From Ianthella basta (taxonomy: Eukaryota; Porifera; Demospongiae; Verongiida; Ianthellidae), in NCBI GenBank assembly GCA_964019415.1, contig OZ025875.1, forward strand, positions 3,630,411-3,694,410: a DNA stretch of 64,000 nt, written 5' to 3'. This document shows, piece by piece, positions 15,907-51,400 of the stretch; position 1 is the stretch's first letter, and each line of letters opens with the position of its first letter. Under the pieces are notes generated by a model. The model made no database searches. It had not been told where the DNA came from and saw only the letters and a program-made list of their open reading frames with translations. Made by a program: the position numbers and the translations under genes.

Positions 15907-16926
15907 AAATTAATCTGTACTGTATATACACGTACTTCACTATCCAAAATTAGGTGTTTGTTTGCTTAGAGATGTCCTTGTTTCATGTAGCTATAATTAT
16001 TATTATTATTGTATACATTATTGTTACTATTGTGAAGTAACCCTTAGCTAGCTATAGCTAGCTTCAGAGCCAGGCATGGTGTGTTTCATGTATTCCTCTA
16101 TTTAATGATTGTTATTGCTGCGACAGACCAAGGGGCTACATCGATATTCAGTATGAACTAGCTATAGCATAGTCCAAGAAATAACCAATAGCCATTCTAG
16201 CCCAAAAGACACTTGATGGTAAGGGACAGTAGCTAACGTTAGCTGCATACGAAAATGAAAAATATACACAGTAGTCTTACCTTTCAGCAGACACCAAGAC
16301 TTTCTCCATATAGTCCCTGCGCAGACAGCTGCATGCATGATAAAGGCATGAGTCGGCGCAAGTCCTACAAAAAACGTGCACATAGCGACCCCATGTCTGG
16401 TCCGAAAATTATACCACCATTTTCCCAATGTCACATTTTATCCCCCAGTACAACGTATCCCCTGGGTAACCAAAGGTTAGTTAAACAGCACAGAAATGCT
16501 GATAGCTAGAAACTAGTAAAAAGCACTCTACTGCAGGATGCTCGAGGCTTACCACTACCAGAAGGCAATCTGGTTGTTACAGCATGTACCTGCATCTTTA
16601 GTATCTACCTTAATTTAGGTGTGCCAGCCTTAGTTACTCCATGCCTTTGTCTACATTATTCTGTACCCTCGTCTACCAGTATGTATTTAATGCTGCCTTT
16701 ATAGATATTCCAGGACAACATGCATGTACTCCCACTAAGTCTTGCCCCATATCCACATAGGTCAATTCCTTGCATTAATTTATACAAAGTTAGGTAGCTT
16801 GTAACTTACAGTATTATGGCACAATGCATGTGAATTAATTTAGAGTTATAAAAACAGTGTCTATATACAGTGCAAGTTAATGTTAAGTGAGCAATACAAG
16901 TTATTGTACTTGTTTTTGTTCACCAT

Positions 16927-17790
16927 TTACAGTGGCTTCATCGAGTCACAATATGTCATTTTCTTTGCTTGCAGCTCAGCCCACTGTAAAGAAAGACTGG
17001 AATGAAGCTATACCTATACATACATATAAAATTATGGTGCATGTGCCATTCAAACCAAAACATTAAGTTACCATGAATGTCCAGTGGTTTCCCTCGTGGT
17101 TGAAAAGCACCAATTTGGCATTGCATTTAAACAGCTTAGTCCGTATGGATATACAGTCATATACATATAACATACGTTATTTTTACAATGTTACTTATCG
17201 ATCATGAACATACCTTTCTGTAATATCCTTGCACACCATCACAGCCACAGTCAAGGAGTTTCTCGGCAAAAAAGCTGCTGAGAATGGCAGTCCGTTGCTG
17301 TAAAAGCTGTAAGCAATGCACAACATATCTATAGTAGCTAATAGAAAAAAATAACTTAATACATAAAATAAATAAATTAATGATCTAATGGAACATTAAT
17401 GATGAATTAAACAATCAAATTATATGCACATTCTAACATTACATGGAGATGCTACATAAATACATCATACGAAATACGTATTACATAAAAACATGATTCA
17501 TTCTTACCCTCTCTGCTGCAGATTGAGTGAGGCTGAGGTACGTCATATTATAACCTATTCAAGAAGAAAGCACACATGCTTCTACAACTTGTGTTTTACA
17601 CATCATAGCTAGCTAGCTAGTGCAATCTAGCTAGCTACATTGTTATTCACACAATATTGCAACAATAATTATCCATTAGTAATGCTAGTAATGTCACTTT
17701 TACCTTGTCATTCAGCCAGTGCTTCCCGTACAACAACTTGAGGTCATCAGCATTTAGTTTAATGCAGCCGAACGCTGTTCCTACATCCAT
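16927..17790 (-). CDS. Ulp1-like (C48) cysteine protease gene, partial and probably damaged
   Basis: Exons are 17790-17704, 17554-17508, 17306-17214, 17134-17072 and 16983-16927. The first gives MDVGTAFGC...LLYGKHWLND, the typical entry of the Ulp1/SENP fold. Later exons carry HEGNHWTFM with the catalytic His (NHW) and MTYCDSMKPL with the catalytic Asp (YCDS). SUMO/ubiquitin-like protease activity is known for the family. Exon 2 (47 nt) does not keep phase with exon 1: reading on gives a stop, whereas one extra base would give V-I-x-MTYLSL as the family expects. I found no convincing exon with the catalytic Cys; the frame stops at 16929-16927 after the Asp motif, or splices at GTAAAT there. 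It is either a pseudogene, has an atypical splice, or holds a sequence error. Confidence 0.55.
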
Positions 17791-17910
17791 TTCTTCTTAC
17801 TAGTGGGACTGTACGTATACGTTTTCAAGCAGCGCGCCAATTCAACGTGCACGTGTCGCGTACGCTAGTGTCGCAACGTCTGATAGCTCTTGCATCACTA
17901 CGCCCCCCAA

Positions 17911-17974
17911 ACAAGTATTTCGAGTTAAAAAAACTCGTGGGGCTGCCGCCCCAACTTGCAATTGAAATACTTGC
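17911..17974. mobile_element. Short foldback element, copy A
   Basis: Outer arms CAAGTATTTC (17912-17921) and GAAATACTTG (17964-17973) enclose two further hairpins: CGAGTT/AACTCG around an A-run, and GGGGC/GCCCC. Related copies lie at 22609-22652 and 58998-59059. Confidence 0.75.
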
Positions 17975-18079
17975 TCCCTTTGGTTGCTGCTCTGTCACTC
18001 ATGATTGGTAACACATGACATTGTGTCATACACCTCAGTGACAGTACACATACACCACTAGTCACCAGACATAGCTACA

Positions 18080-18547
<468 letters not shown>

Positions 18548-18659
18548 GCAGAGAAATCTCCAGCAAAGACAGACACATGACTGCTTACAGCACATGCATT
18601 TACCGTAAATATTCACAGAAATATAATGTACCAAGGAACCCACAGTCGCCAGAGTAGCT

Positions 18660-20288
18660 AGTGGTCTGTGATGGCAAAAGCTACGTACGTTTGCTACAGT
18701 GCAGTACGCGTGGGCCAGGCTCTGAAGAGCATTCAGAAGGGCAACGTGCGAGTTAAGCTTTTCAGCGCTACAAACGGTTGAAGAATGTTAGCGTCTACAT
18801 ATCACGGCGTTCACCAGTTTCTACGTTGCTCCTGTCATGTGTTCCAGGCGGCGGAGTGAAGTCCTCCGAGGCGGGCGCGGCCATTATCGAAGAAGGCGCG
18901 GGGCAAAGTCGATGACCTGTTGGGCGCTGTCTCGAAGCCGTGTCTTTGCCCATCGACCAGAAGTGCTGTAGAGGTCTGTTCCAGGATCAGAGGCGGAAGA
19001 AAACGTCCAAAGTTCGCTAAGACGTCGTTTAGAAGCCGGTTTTCAAAGTCCCTTGGCCTCGCACACGGTCCACTTCCGACCGAAAAATTCGCCAGGACCG
19101 GTCCGGTCCGGCCCGAAAATTATACCGGACATGCAATCATGCAATAATAATAATAATAATAGTTTCGGCATTCGAGCTCGGGAGATGGTCTCGACTTCCG
19201 TTGTTTCCGGAAGTTGCAGCCGTAACAGTGTGCAGCGGATTTACGCAATCTTGCAACAGGTTCCCAAACTGTGGGTAGTGGTAAAATTTCGCTATTTTGA
19301 TAAAAGCACGGCGGACGGAAGTGGGCTGGAGTACGAGACTAAGGACGCCCCTTTCCTTCCGCCCTTACGGGACGTCTGGCAGGTCAGACCGGTTGTCCGT
19401 TTGCAGCATCGGTCGTAATGTTTATACTAATTGTAGGGTTAGGTAAAAGTGTATAGATTTATATTATATCGCGCTGAGCTTGCTTAATGGATGAGAGTAT
19501 AAAAGCGTGTCTGCAGGGTTGAGGTTGCACCCGGTTGACCAAGTTCTACATGCATGGAGGCAAACGTCTTCGAGATGAACCGTCCCTCACTGTCAGGATC
19601 AAACACTTGTTCTGTGGAATTGTCCATCTCGCTTTCAAGTCTTCCCAGCATTCTTTCGAAGAGCAATTACATTTGCATCTTGTACACAGCGCGAAACGGA
19701 CGGGAATGGATCATTAAGGGGATGACAGAGGCGATATGTCCTAACATAAACCCCAAGGTTTGTAGGGTATCTTGCAGTGCTACGCGACACAATGCATGCA
19801 CTGTTAGCTAGCTATACAGTCTGACTGGTAAAAGCGGGGTAATTTGAAATATGGGGTAATTTGGAAAGTCAGCTTGCATTTAACGAACCGCTTGATAATC
19901 CATCATGTGCACAGCCAAGCAAGCCCAGTGTAGAACGATTCCCTGCATGCAAAGACATTCAATTGGTAGAAGTCGTCGTTAGCTATTACGGGTTATTGGG
20001 AGGCTTATGGAAATTTTCAGCTAAGTTAGCTATACGCTGAAAACTCACCTTTGCCAAAAAATTGGAGCCTAGTTGATAGACGGATGTAGCATACACAGAA
20101 AGGGAGTCTTGGTGCAAAATATATAGTTCAGATATTATATGTAAAGTGCTCAAACTTCCGAGCAGCTGACATTACTGTCATTGCAAGTGGCGGCGCTCAC
20201 GGCGGTTTTTAGGGTGGTCCAAAATTTTCGAAATATTTGGACCACCCTTGAAATAATAGTTCCACCCTATTATTAATCCTGCATAAAG
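18660..20288. other. No recognisable gene; CpG-rich stretch at 18840-19420
   Basis: Short open frames occur on both strands but none resembles a known protein or joins across good splice sites. 18840-19420 is visibly richer in CG than its flanks. The word CCGAAAATTATACC occurs at about 19112 and again at about 16402. Confidence 0.4.
20212..20247. repeat. Perfect 12-bp-arm hairpin
   Basis: GGGTGGTCCAAA and TTTGGACCACCC are exact inverted copies around a 12-base AT-rich loop. It may be a minimal foldback element or the core of one. Confidence 0.65.
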
Positions 20289-20534
20289 ATGGCAGCTAAC
20301 ACGGAAAGAAATGACATCTCACCTATTGAACGAATAGCCAATAAACAGAGACGAGAATCTTCAGGAAACATTGATCGAGATGAACAGGTAGACGAATATG
20401 AAGAAATCGGCAGCAAAGAAGACGGTGTCTTGGAGTACGCTACTAAATATGCGCGCGATCTCCCGATCTTGATGGTGCATCTGAATGGCAGGCTAGGTAG
20501 AGGTGACTACTCACTGTCACGCTTCATTTATTAG
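20289..20534 (+). CDS. Small acidic hypothetical ORF, 81 aa
   Basis: ATG follows AAAG and the frame encodes a charged, Glu/Asp/Arg-rich peptide (RIANKQRRESSGNIDRDEQV...), ending at TAG 20532-20534. No homology is recognised. It sits directly upstream of the Ulp1-PHD remnant, so it could be a first exon of that relic or a chance frame. Confidence 0.2.
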   Translation: MAANTERNDISPIERIANKQRRESSGNIDRDEQVDEYEEIGSKEDGVLEYATKYARDLPILMVHLNGRLGRGDYSLSRFIY

Positions 20535-20680
20535 TCTGAGAGTACGCCAGCTAATTGAACCAATTTGTTCCAATGATCAAGGAAGGAGTACAAATCCATT
20601 TCATCGATAGCCATTGGATGATCTCAAATATTAGTGCATGGAAATATATATAGTCATCTAGCTATGACAGTGCATACATG

Positions 20681-21150
20681 CAGTGGAAAGCTGTGTAATG
20701 ACCTATCCCACCAGCTAGCTCAAGTGTACAAGCTGACCACTATTTTGGGGGAAGGATGCAACCATGTGGAGCCACACCTGACAGTCAAAGTGCCAACTAC
20801 CACAACAGGAGGGGAGCAAGGATTGTGGTGTGTATGCCATTGCCGATGCATACCATGCAGCCAGAAAGATGATTATACGGGCATCTTTTTTAGACAGGAA
20901 AAATGAGAAGTCACTTGGCAAAGTGCTTTCGCCATGGAAAGATGCTCCCTTTCCCAAGGGATAGGTATGGGCCCAAGTTCTTGCACCCACGAAAGCCGAA
21001 GAACATCCATCTGTACTGCAATTATAGTCTCATGCCAGAGACCAAGAGCAACATGGTCTCATGTGATTCATGTGATCAATGGTTCCACATGCAGTGTGTT
21101 GGGTTGAGGCACCTTCAGCTTTAGAGGAACAGTGGATTTGTAATGACGCG
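20681..21150 (+). pseudogene. Decayed Ulp1 protease C-terminus plus PHD finger
   Basis: Three frames together spell one protein. First SGKLCNDLSHQLAQVYKL... LTVKVPTTTTGG. Then, after a 1-nt shift at about 20815, SKDCGVYAIADAYHAARK, whose DCG holds the Ulp1 catalytic Cys codon (20824-20826). Then in the frame of 20903 MRSHLAKCFRHGKMLPFP and a PHD finger (SCDSCDQWFHMQCVGL), and after another shift EEQWICND. The order protease Cys box, MR-HL-CF linker, PHD is a domain pairing I recall from sponge and cnidarian genomes. At least three frame breaks make this a pseudogene. Confidence 0.7.
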
Positions 21151-21856
21151 ACTGTACGTGTGCATGAGTGCATGACATTGTACTATATAAACTTCAACTT
21201 TATTTTCACAACATTCAGCACAGCTGCATATGTATGTATTCACTTGTCTGCTTTTAGTCATGTACTTTTATGAAGTTCAAATTTCCATGCATGTATTGTG
21301 GCTGATGATGAAAATGAAATGCATACCAAGTACCTATTAGGCCTGGAAAACCCAGAATGTAGACATAGATGAGGGGGCCCACATATTCAGGGTATAGGTC
21401 CAAAGATTTCAGTCCATTTCTAAAATATTGTTCCGGGGGTCCAAATACTTTTAAATACATGGGCTGGGAGAAATTTTTCAGGGGGCCCAAAATTTTCATG
21501 ACAAGCCCTATTATTGTTATCGTTTTGACATATTGTTGTATAGCTTCGTGTCACGCTTCCGGTGGTACGTGGGTTTATATAATACGTTAACTGCGGTAGT
21601 ATAACTGTGCTTGCATTTATATAATAATGTATTGACAGAAGTGTTGAAGATGGGGGATTTACATTGTCGGAAGAACCGAGGGAAGGACTTTACAACGGGC
21701 TTCCAAACGTCGCTCTGCGCGGAGCATAGGCGTCTTCAGCCTTCGAAAGTTGTAAAACAGGCTGCCATAGCGCTTCTGGTCTGAAGACGTACAGGAAGCA
21801 GCGGGATAGCTAATACCCAGCAGTTCGACGACTTGGTTCACACGACGCTTTCAATC

Positions 21857-23872
<2,016 letters not shown>

Positions 23873-24989
23873 AAAATAATCTTTGATTACTTTACAAACA
23901 TATAGTTCAACCCAAATGCTGCTTATTTAGTTTTAGCTAATTCAAGCTACAAATTATGTATAAAATTGATAGCCAGATCACTTGAATGATCCGATGTGTC
24001 TGCAAATTACCTATATTCATAGTATTCAAAATGGCTGCTTGTGCATGAGTAATATATATACATCAGTCTGAGAGAGCATAAAATTTATATTAACACTAAT
24101 ACATTGGAGACAGTTGCAAGATAGCTATTGTAGAGATCATGTAAGAATGGGGGCAGTCAGCTAAAAGATGGCCGGAGTCATGTGATATCGAGGCATATAT
24201 TCAATGACATACAGAAAGTATAAGGTGCATTAAGTGCTCTGATAATAGGAGCCATATGCATGCATCTGTACTGCATGTGTGACTATATTATATACTTGAC
24301 ACTGCTCCTATAATTCTTATCTTGGGCTCCACGTAGTTAGATATAGCTGCAGCTGGTGATAGTAATTAATGAAAGATGAAAGTTGGCTTGGAGTGCAAGT
24401 GACTGGACAGAAACACATTAATTGTGGGATATACGCTGGGAGTCAGATATGCCTGCATGGCCTATAAGTGTACTTAATAGTTGAAGCAGAATTGAATCTA
24501 GATTGCTTGCCATGAACTAAAATGTCAGCATAGCTATTGTTATCTGCACATGTGCCTTGCTTGCAGAAAGGCCAATACTTTCAGCCACTATATATCAAGG
24601 GCATTGTTGTGGAAGTGTTCTGTCCTTGTATTGATCTAGCTATTATATACGTCCCTTGCTCCACAGTATTGTTAGCACTCATTGATGACAATGCGTAGCA
24701 ATAAGCTTAATCCTCTATTCCATTAATGCTGTTTCGGCATAGACACAGGTTAACTATATATACATACATAATACATACACCCGTTAATGCAGTTTGTTAA
24801 CTAGCGTACATGCTTCCGGTATTAACATTTATTCGCAATTTTAGATGGGCTACTCACAATTTTTAACGGGCAATATCTGCATAAAGGCAGCCCCTGGAGG
24901 ACGCGTCGCTATATACATGGCACGGCGGTGGCGGAGCTATGTAGCCCTCCCGTACTGTCTACGGGACTATCTGTAGGAAGGGGACCGCC
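23873..24989. other. Intergenic, nothing recognised
   Basis: AT-rich sequence between the C2 gene stop and the start codon at 24990. No open frame, hairpin or repeat of note. Confidence 0.5.
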
Positions 24990-40110
<15,121 letters not shown>

Positions 40111-40192
40111 ATCATCATTCTATTTTTAGCCATGGCCATAATCCCGTTTTGAATTTAAATATTTTTATTTGGGAATGAGTTGATGAACCAAG
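40111..40192 (+). promoter_or_regulatory. 82-bp gap between tandem genes with acceptor-like site and short uORF
   Basis: TTCTATTTTTAG ends at 40129, 19 bp after the upstream stop codon. A seven-codon ORF (ATG 40132, TGA 40150) precedes the OST3/OST6 ATG. No obvious TATA box or AATAAA signal is present. Confidence 0.35.
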
Positions 40193-44643
<4,451 letters not shown>

Positions 44644-45347
44644 CAATACACAAAGACAGCCTAGTCAATGCCAACTTCTCTAGTAATTTAGAACCATAGG
44701 GATATTCAACAACCATTTTGAATTTCTGAGCATTTGTCTCATATACATAACTTAATGAATTATTGTGTGAGTATGTACGCGTGTGTGCTGCTGCATTCAG
44801 TTCACTAGCTAGTTATATGCAGTACATAAGGTACATGTGTATGTGTGTACTAAAGGTACAATATGTCATACATTATTCGTGCGATATGTGTTAACTGCAC
44901 AATGAAATTCTATAATGATTATGCATGGCATTGTAATTTTTGCAAATGGCTGCATGTTGCAAATGTCAATCAACTCGATCACATGCATGTACTGTACCTG
45001 CACCTAGCTGAAAATTTGATGTCACTCCATAGCTTTATATGCTGTATACATGTGATTCAAAGCTTGTATGTACATACGTACACTGGACAATATTTCAGCA
45101 GCTAGTGCATGCACGAGTTAGTCATGCGTGCAAGCTAGAGACTTATGCAAAACACCATAATTAATCCATATACATAGTTGGATTTGACTATGCACAACAA
45201 TTTGAACCATGCATACGGTATGGCATATACAGCATGCCATGCAATGCAATAAGTTGAATACACACCGATGTACAGTACATACTGTACAATTAATGTCACA
45301 GCCAATACGTTTCATCATTGATCATGTCATTATGTGACAAACTATTG
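44644..45347. other. Intergenic between convergent OST3/OST6 and ALG8
   Basis: About 700 bp of AT-rich sequence with many TGCATG words; no gene recognised. It must contain both 3' ends. Confidence 0.6.
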
Positions 45348-47550
45348 TTACTCCTTGTGGCTCTTGACACTGTTCCGTCTGCTGTTGAGCAAGAAGTCGC
45401 TGTACAGGAGTAACCAGCTCCAACTCACACCAACTGCACACCCCACTGAGGTGAAGAGGAGGGGGAGAAAGGGGTATTTCCCCTCCACATCCACCACCCC
45501 ATGCAGCACAAGGCAGTACACCTGTACAACCAGTAGGGCAATGATGTACAGCTTCTCCAGCAGAGAGAGGAAGGGGAGGAGAGCAGGTAGCCTCAGTGGG
45601 GGAGAGGGGTGAGCCGGATCAGAGGTGGCAGGAGGCGGTGAACTGGAGGAGGGGTAGGACAGGAGCACACAGCACAAAAGGTACGTATTGATTGTGTAAT
45701 CCATGTGTAGATGTAGTGTGTACATTGACACGGGTGGAGTGGAGTGGGTGAAGTAGTACACACAAGTGAAGAGCAGAGCAATGTCATGTGTACACTGTGA
45801 CACCACCCCATTCAAGACAACTTTGGGACAGTTTGGGGCAGGCCCAAGTGTCCTGATTACAGAGGTCCCCCCATTCAGTGGGAGCTACGCATACGTACAT
45901 ATATCTCTATGCATATATGTAGCTGGGACAGTAGGTAATGTCCTAATTAGACAGTTGTCCTTATTTCTGAGGTAGCTTTGTACACATCTCTATGTAGCTG
46001 GGACAGTGGGCACTGTCATTATTAGAGAGGTGTCCTGAATTCTGGTGTCTTCATAAAGTGTTCCACATTGTACCTGCTCCAATTGCCAGTGCAGGATTGG
46101 CTATAGACTTGCAAGGTTGTGATGACGTGTATGAAACACACAATGCACTCTGCTGTGAGTTCACCTGTTGCACAGTGGTAGACCAGTGCAGGTAAGGATA
46201 GCACACACAGCGAAGAGGGTCACCTTGATCAAAAGCTCTAAGAAAAGAATTATTATAGATACCTATTACTGTACTACTGTATATGCACAATACACTACAC
46301 ACCTTTCTACAAAACATATACAGCAAAGCACTTTCAAATAGACACAAACACACGTGCACATTCACACACTGTACACCAACACACACAATGACAGCTCACA
46401 ACAGCACACACAACAAAAACACACAAAACAACAATAAACTAAACACACAATCCACACAACATCAACACACTTAACACATACTCACTTGCATGCAAACCCG
46501 TGAACACACCTGTTGGCTGATAAAGCAGTGGAAATAGAGCAATGTGTCCAGAGAAGGACACCAAAATGAACACGCAGGACCACATCTCATCCTCCACTGC
46601 CAGCAAGCTTTGGGCACAAGATGCAGAGCAGAGAGTGGAGAGTACACTCACAACACATATGTACGTACATAACATACCTCAGTGCTTCACTCCCATAACA
46701 CTCCATCCCCTCACCAGTGTTGGTGCCCCACCCACCCCACCCCACCCAGCCCCACCCACCCACTCCACCCCACCCCGCCCCATCCACCCCACCCACCCAC
46801 TCCACCCCACCCCGCCCCATCCACCCCACCCCACCCACCCCACCCTGCACTCACCACAAGGGTACAGTGACCATCATGATTGCCTTCTCGTGGACGTGCC
46901 AGCCAAACATGAACGACCCAAACCCACACAGCACCAAACACTGCAGGAAGGACTGGGGGCTACTACGAGACCACCACAGCCTCACCAGGGCCGGCTGCAC
47001 AGAGAGAGGTTGCCTTGGGGAGGTAAACGCTAGCAAGGAAGGTGACTACAACATGGACACTCAACCCTAACCCACACTCAAACACACAGACACACAAGTG
47101 CATGCAAACACACAGCATTGTCCTGTCAAATGTCATGGATGGCAACAACATACCATGAAAAATCTAATTTATGTAAGATCTGGTGCAAATTTGCAAATCA
47201 ATCGGTATCTTCCAAAGTTTGTGCTTTGCACACACAGTATCCAAATACATTGTATAGTGAACAAAAATTTACCAGACGGCCATTTGCACAAGACAAAGCT
47301 CAAAATACTCTTCCAAATGGTCATTTACGAAAATATTCATCTTACAAACATTATAGCTTACACGGTAGGCTGCTCACCAAGATGGCTGCCAAAGTAAGCC
47401 CCATGGTGACCAAGGGTGGCACAGCAGGTAGAACCTGGTGCTGCATTTCTCCAACCAGACCTGAAGTCATGCTGCCTTCAGCAGAGGGGGTGAGGACACC
47501 CAGCCGTGAGCCTGTGGGTGGGGTTTACAGGATGGAGTTGTGATGGGGAG

Positions 47551-47590
<40 letters not shown>

Positions 47591-47636
47591 ACATGTGTGT
47601 GTTTGGTGCAATGTGATGCAAGTATGGTCAGTACTA

Positions 47637-47676
<40 letters not shown>

Positions 47677-48404
47677 CCCCCTCCTGTACTACCACTCACC
47701 CACAGTGGCAGCTGCCTTGTCGACTACATTGTACAGGGCCCAGAAGTTAGCAGCCCAGTAGGCGTGGCAGAGCCCTCTCTTGAAGGGGAAGAGACGGGAA
47801 ATCACCTGAGGTAGCTGGCCCTGCATTGGGAAGGGGAGAACCCTGTGCCTAACGAGTTGGTGAGGCTGCAGTGGACTGGTTTACATGCAGTAGCCAAGTT
47901 AAGCAGTTTGTGCTAGAGCCAGTGTCCCACACACACTAGTGCCATAGGTCAAATTCAAAGATAAGCACTCTGCCCATTCACCATAGCAACACATCACCAT
48001 AGCAACACATGTGTGCAGTTTGAATCAACCAATGGCTAGCAAAGGATACACATAACAAACAAATGAACACTTGTCCATTAATGTAGTATTATACTACCTC
48101 CACTGAGTTGTACGCACTCCTTGGTGCTCACCATGACAACGAAAGGTCCAAAGGACACAGCAAACACTGCCAAGACCAACACTGCCAGTGACACAAAGCG
48201 AAGAAAAGAGAATCGCTTCAAGGAGACCTTCTCAACAAGTAGTGAGCCTGTCAAGAGAGAGAGACACAGAGAAGAGAGGGAAGGTCAACACTGCCACAGA
48301 GAGAGAGGGAGGTCAGGATCAGGATTAGACGCAACCATCATAAGCCCTCTCAGTGTAACTCACACATGATTAACACATAAAGCTCCAGACCCATGTACGT
48401 ACAA

Positions 48405-48469
<65 letters not shown>

Positions 48470-51400
48470 CACACACCTGTACCTTGTGAGAAACAGTGAT
48501 GCTTAAGCAGATACACAAAGTAAGCTGGTGCTATGTAGAGGAAGATGTGTTTGAAGTTGAGAAGTACAGCAAACCAGAACGCTCCCTCTAAGTGACGGCC
48601 CTGAGGCAAATTGGAGGGAGTAGAGGGGAGGAGAGGGAAAAGAGAGGAGAGGGAGAGGGGGAAGAAGAGGAGAGAAGTAGGGAGGAGCAGAAAGGGAGAG
48701 AAGCAAGAAAGAGGGAAAGAGGAGAGTGGGACGCTGGTGCATGAGATGACTTGGGGATTCTTCACTGCACACTTAAGGAACTTATCATCCTTGCCAAGCA
48801 GCACAGTGCTGCACCTACGTACTGCAACAAACATGCATTACTCAGATCTATGTAGCAGTCACACTCGAGCTCCTCACCTGGTAGACTCTGGTGACAGACA
48901 GCAGAAGCAAACCAAACAGCATCCCATTGTACTGGAAGTGGATGTCTGCCCAGCAGTGAAGGACCACACCACACTACACCACACCACACCACACCACACC
49001 ACACCACACCACACCACACCACACCACACCACACCACACTACACCACACTACACCACACCACACCACACCACTACTAGTCTTATACCCATGAAGTGGATG
49101 AGCAGTGCTGTCATTCTTTAAGCAACCCAACCATCTACTAGTACCCCATGTGGTTATTCATTAATTCATGGGAACATTACCCCGAACATTTACCTGTCTA
49201 ATTGCAGGAATGGCACTTGCAAGCTGCATCTCTGAATGCAAAATAGAATTTATGCAGACATTTCGAGAATACCAACTTATCTGCGAAACTGCCAGTGAGT
49301 CCAAAGTCCTATGTGTTGTCCCTGTTTGTGCGTGTGTGCGTGTGTGGCAGCATACCCCAAGTTGTCATAGGCTAATTCATATAAAATGTACTAGTCTACA
49401 CTGAACACTTGCAAGGCCTCTGACCCGCAGCTACATTGCAGAGGTACATTACAGTGAAGTGATGACTGGGGAAGACAGGCTGCCTTGTATACGTACAGAA
49501 AGCCTTAATTAAGGTAGCAGCAATATACAGTGATCACTACAGACAGGTACCACATGCAGTGTCAATGAAGCACACATCAATGTTCAGTGGTCCCAAGATA
49601 GAGCATCTCCCATACACAGTAGCAGACCCTTCTAAGACAGTGTCAGTGGAGAGAGGATACGATCCACAATAATAAGGCCATAGTTCAACAGCAGGAGTGC
49701 TGCCAGGAGTAAAATCCTTCTATCAGTGGTAGAGGTGTGGCCACACTTATTTCTGAGGTAGCTGCAATATCTGACGGATAGAAGTGCAGAAAAAAGCCAC
49801 ACAAGTAATACAAAGACCACAGGTGTATCTTCTTCAGTCAACTACATACTAGTGAGTTTGTGCTAGCAGTGGCTGGTCCTCACTATCTGCAACTTGTGCC
49901 AGTGGTGTTTATTTTCCTATAGGAACTAGTTAGTCTCACATGGCAACCCTTTCCTCTATTGTGCAAGAGCCTCTCACATAATATAAAATGGAGGGAGGGG
50001 GTACAGGAAGGGGGTCTGGGCCACGCGAGACTAGGAACTAATGCATTTGTGGATGTTAACATGGTAGGGATGCATCACAATTGCACTGTGTGATGGCAGT
50101 GGTGTCCTGCTAATAATGGCTACGTACAAGCTGAAAGGAGTACCACCACTACACTCTGTAGCAAATAGTTAAGGTATGCACAGCGTGGTCACAGTACAGT
50201 ATACCTTTTCACATACGCTCACAACGTACCCAAATATCATACTAAATCAGAAAAGTGACCCTTGACACCATACCTTCTCAAAGTCCTTAACCAAGTTGAA
50301 CTTACAAATAGAGTTCCACTTACTGTGCATACATTAGGGGGTTGAATTAGACTGCGTACCTATACTATATAACAGCAACAATGTTTAACGTGGTCTAGGC
50401 ACACAAAGGGATGAACACAGACTGCTGTGAACCAGTTGCCCAATGCCTTGTAGACATGGTTGCAGGTTATATCTAGAGTATGTACAAGAGGGTCAGAGCT
50501 GGTGAGGCTGTCTGACTCACTGCAGAACTGCATAGAGGAGAAGGAGATCAGCTACCATGACACTGCCTCGCTGGAACACCACACAGCTCCAGGCAGAGTA
50601 GCCAAGGTTGTCAACCTGCACCATTGCTGCATCCACCCGCACTGCCACTTGAGACAGGAGCCACTCAAACCAGGCAAAGAATGGAGGGTAGTCCAATGTC
50701 CACTCTGATGTGTCCTGTGGGGGAGGGGGGGATTGGTACTGTGGTCGCTGAATACAGAGGTGCAGCATTAAGGCCAAACATTTTCTTAAATTGACAAATG
50801 GTTCTAGGGAGTTGTCCAGCTCTGCACAAGGACAGAAGTACGTTTGAAGCTAAAAATACTCACATTCACATGCAATTCACATGCAGTGCTACAAGGGTTT
50901 ACTGTATGCAGTGCTATAGGAAGTGGCTTACTGTATGCAGTGCTATAGGGAGTGGCTTACTGCATGCAGTGCTAGGAAGTGGCTTACTGCATGCAGTACT
51001 ATAGGAAGTGGCTTACTGTATGCAGTGCTAGGAAGTGGCTTACTGTATGCAGTGCTATAGGAAGTGGCTTACTGCATGCAGTACTATAGGAAGTGGCTAA
51101 CTGTATGCAGTGCTATAGGAAGTGGCTTACTGCATGCAGTACTATAGGAAGTGGCTAACTGTATGCAGTGCTAGGAAGTGGCTTACTGCATGCAGTGCTA
51201 GGGAATGTCTGTTAGGATGACTCAAGGACTGAGGCACAGGGGACCGCTACTATAAGTTGCTCTGCTCATACAGGTCTGTTGACTTCTTGCCAAGGCAGGT
51301 AGCACTGCACATATGGCATAATGGGTATTCCTGCAAGAAACACTCTTGTAGCCAATGATGGGGGTTTCCTGTCAAATATCTATCTATCTACTACAATGAA

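Noticed and set aside
16162-16434. Possible catalytic-Cys exon of the Ulp1-like gene
   Set aside because: Splice borders exist (GTAG|GACTTG, GAAAG|GTAAGA), but no DCG motif appears in any phase that continues the gene.
46851-47036. Separate small gene with a HVHEK motif
   Set aside because: It is an internal exon of ALG8 and joins in phase on both sides.
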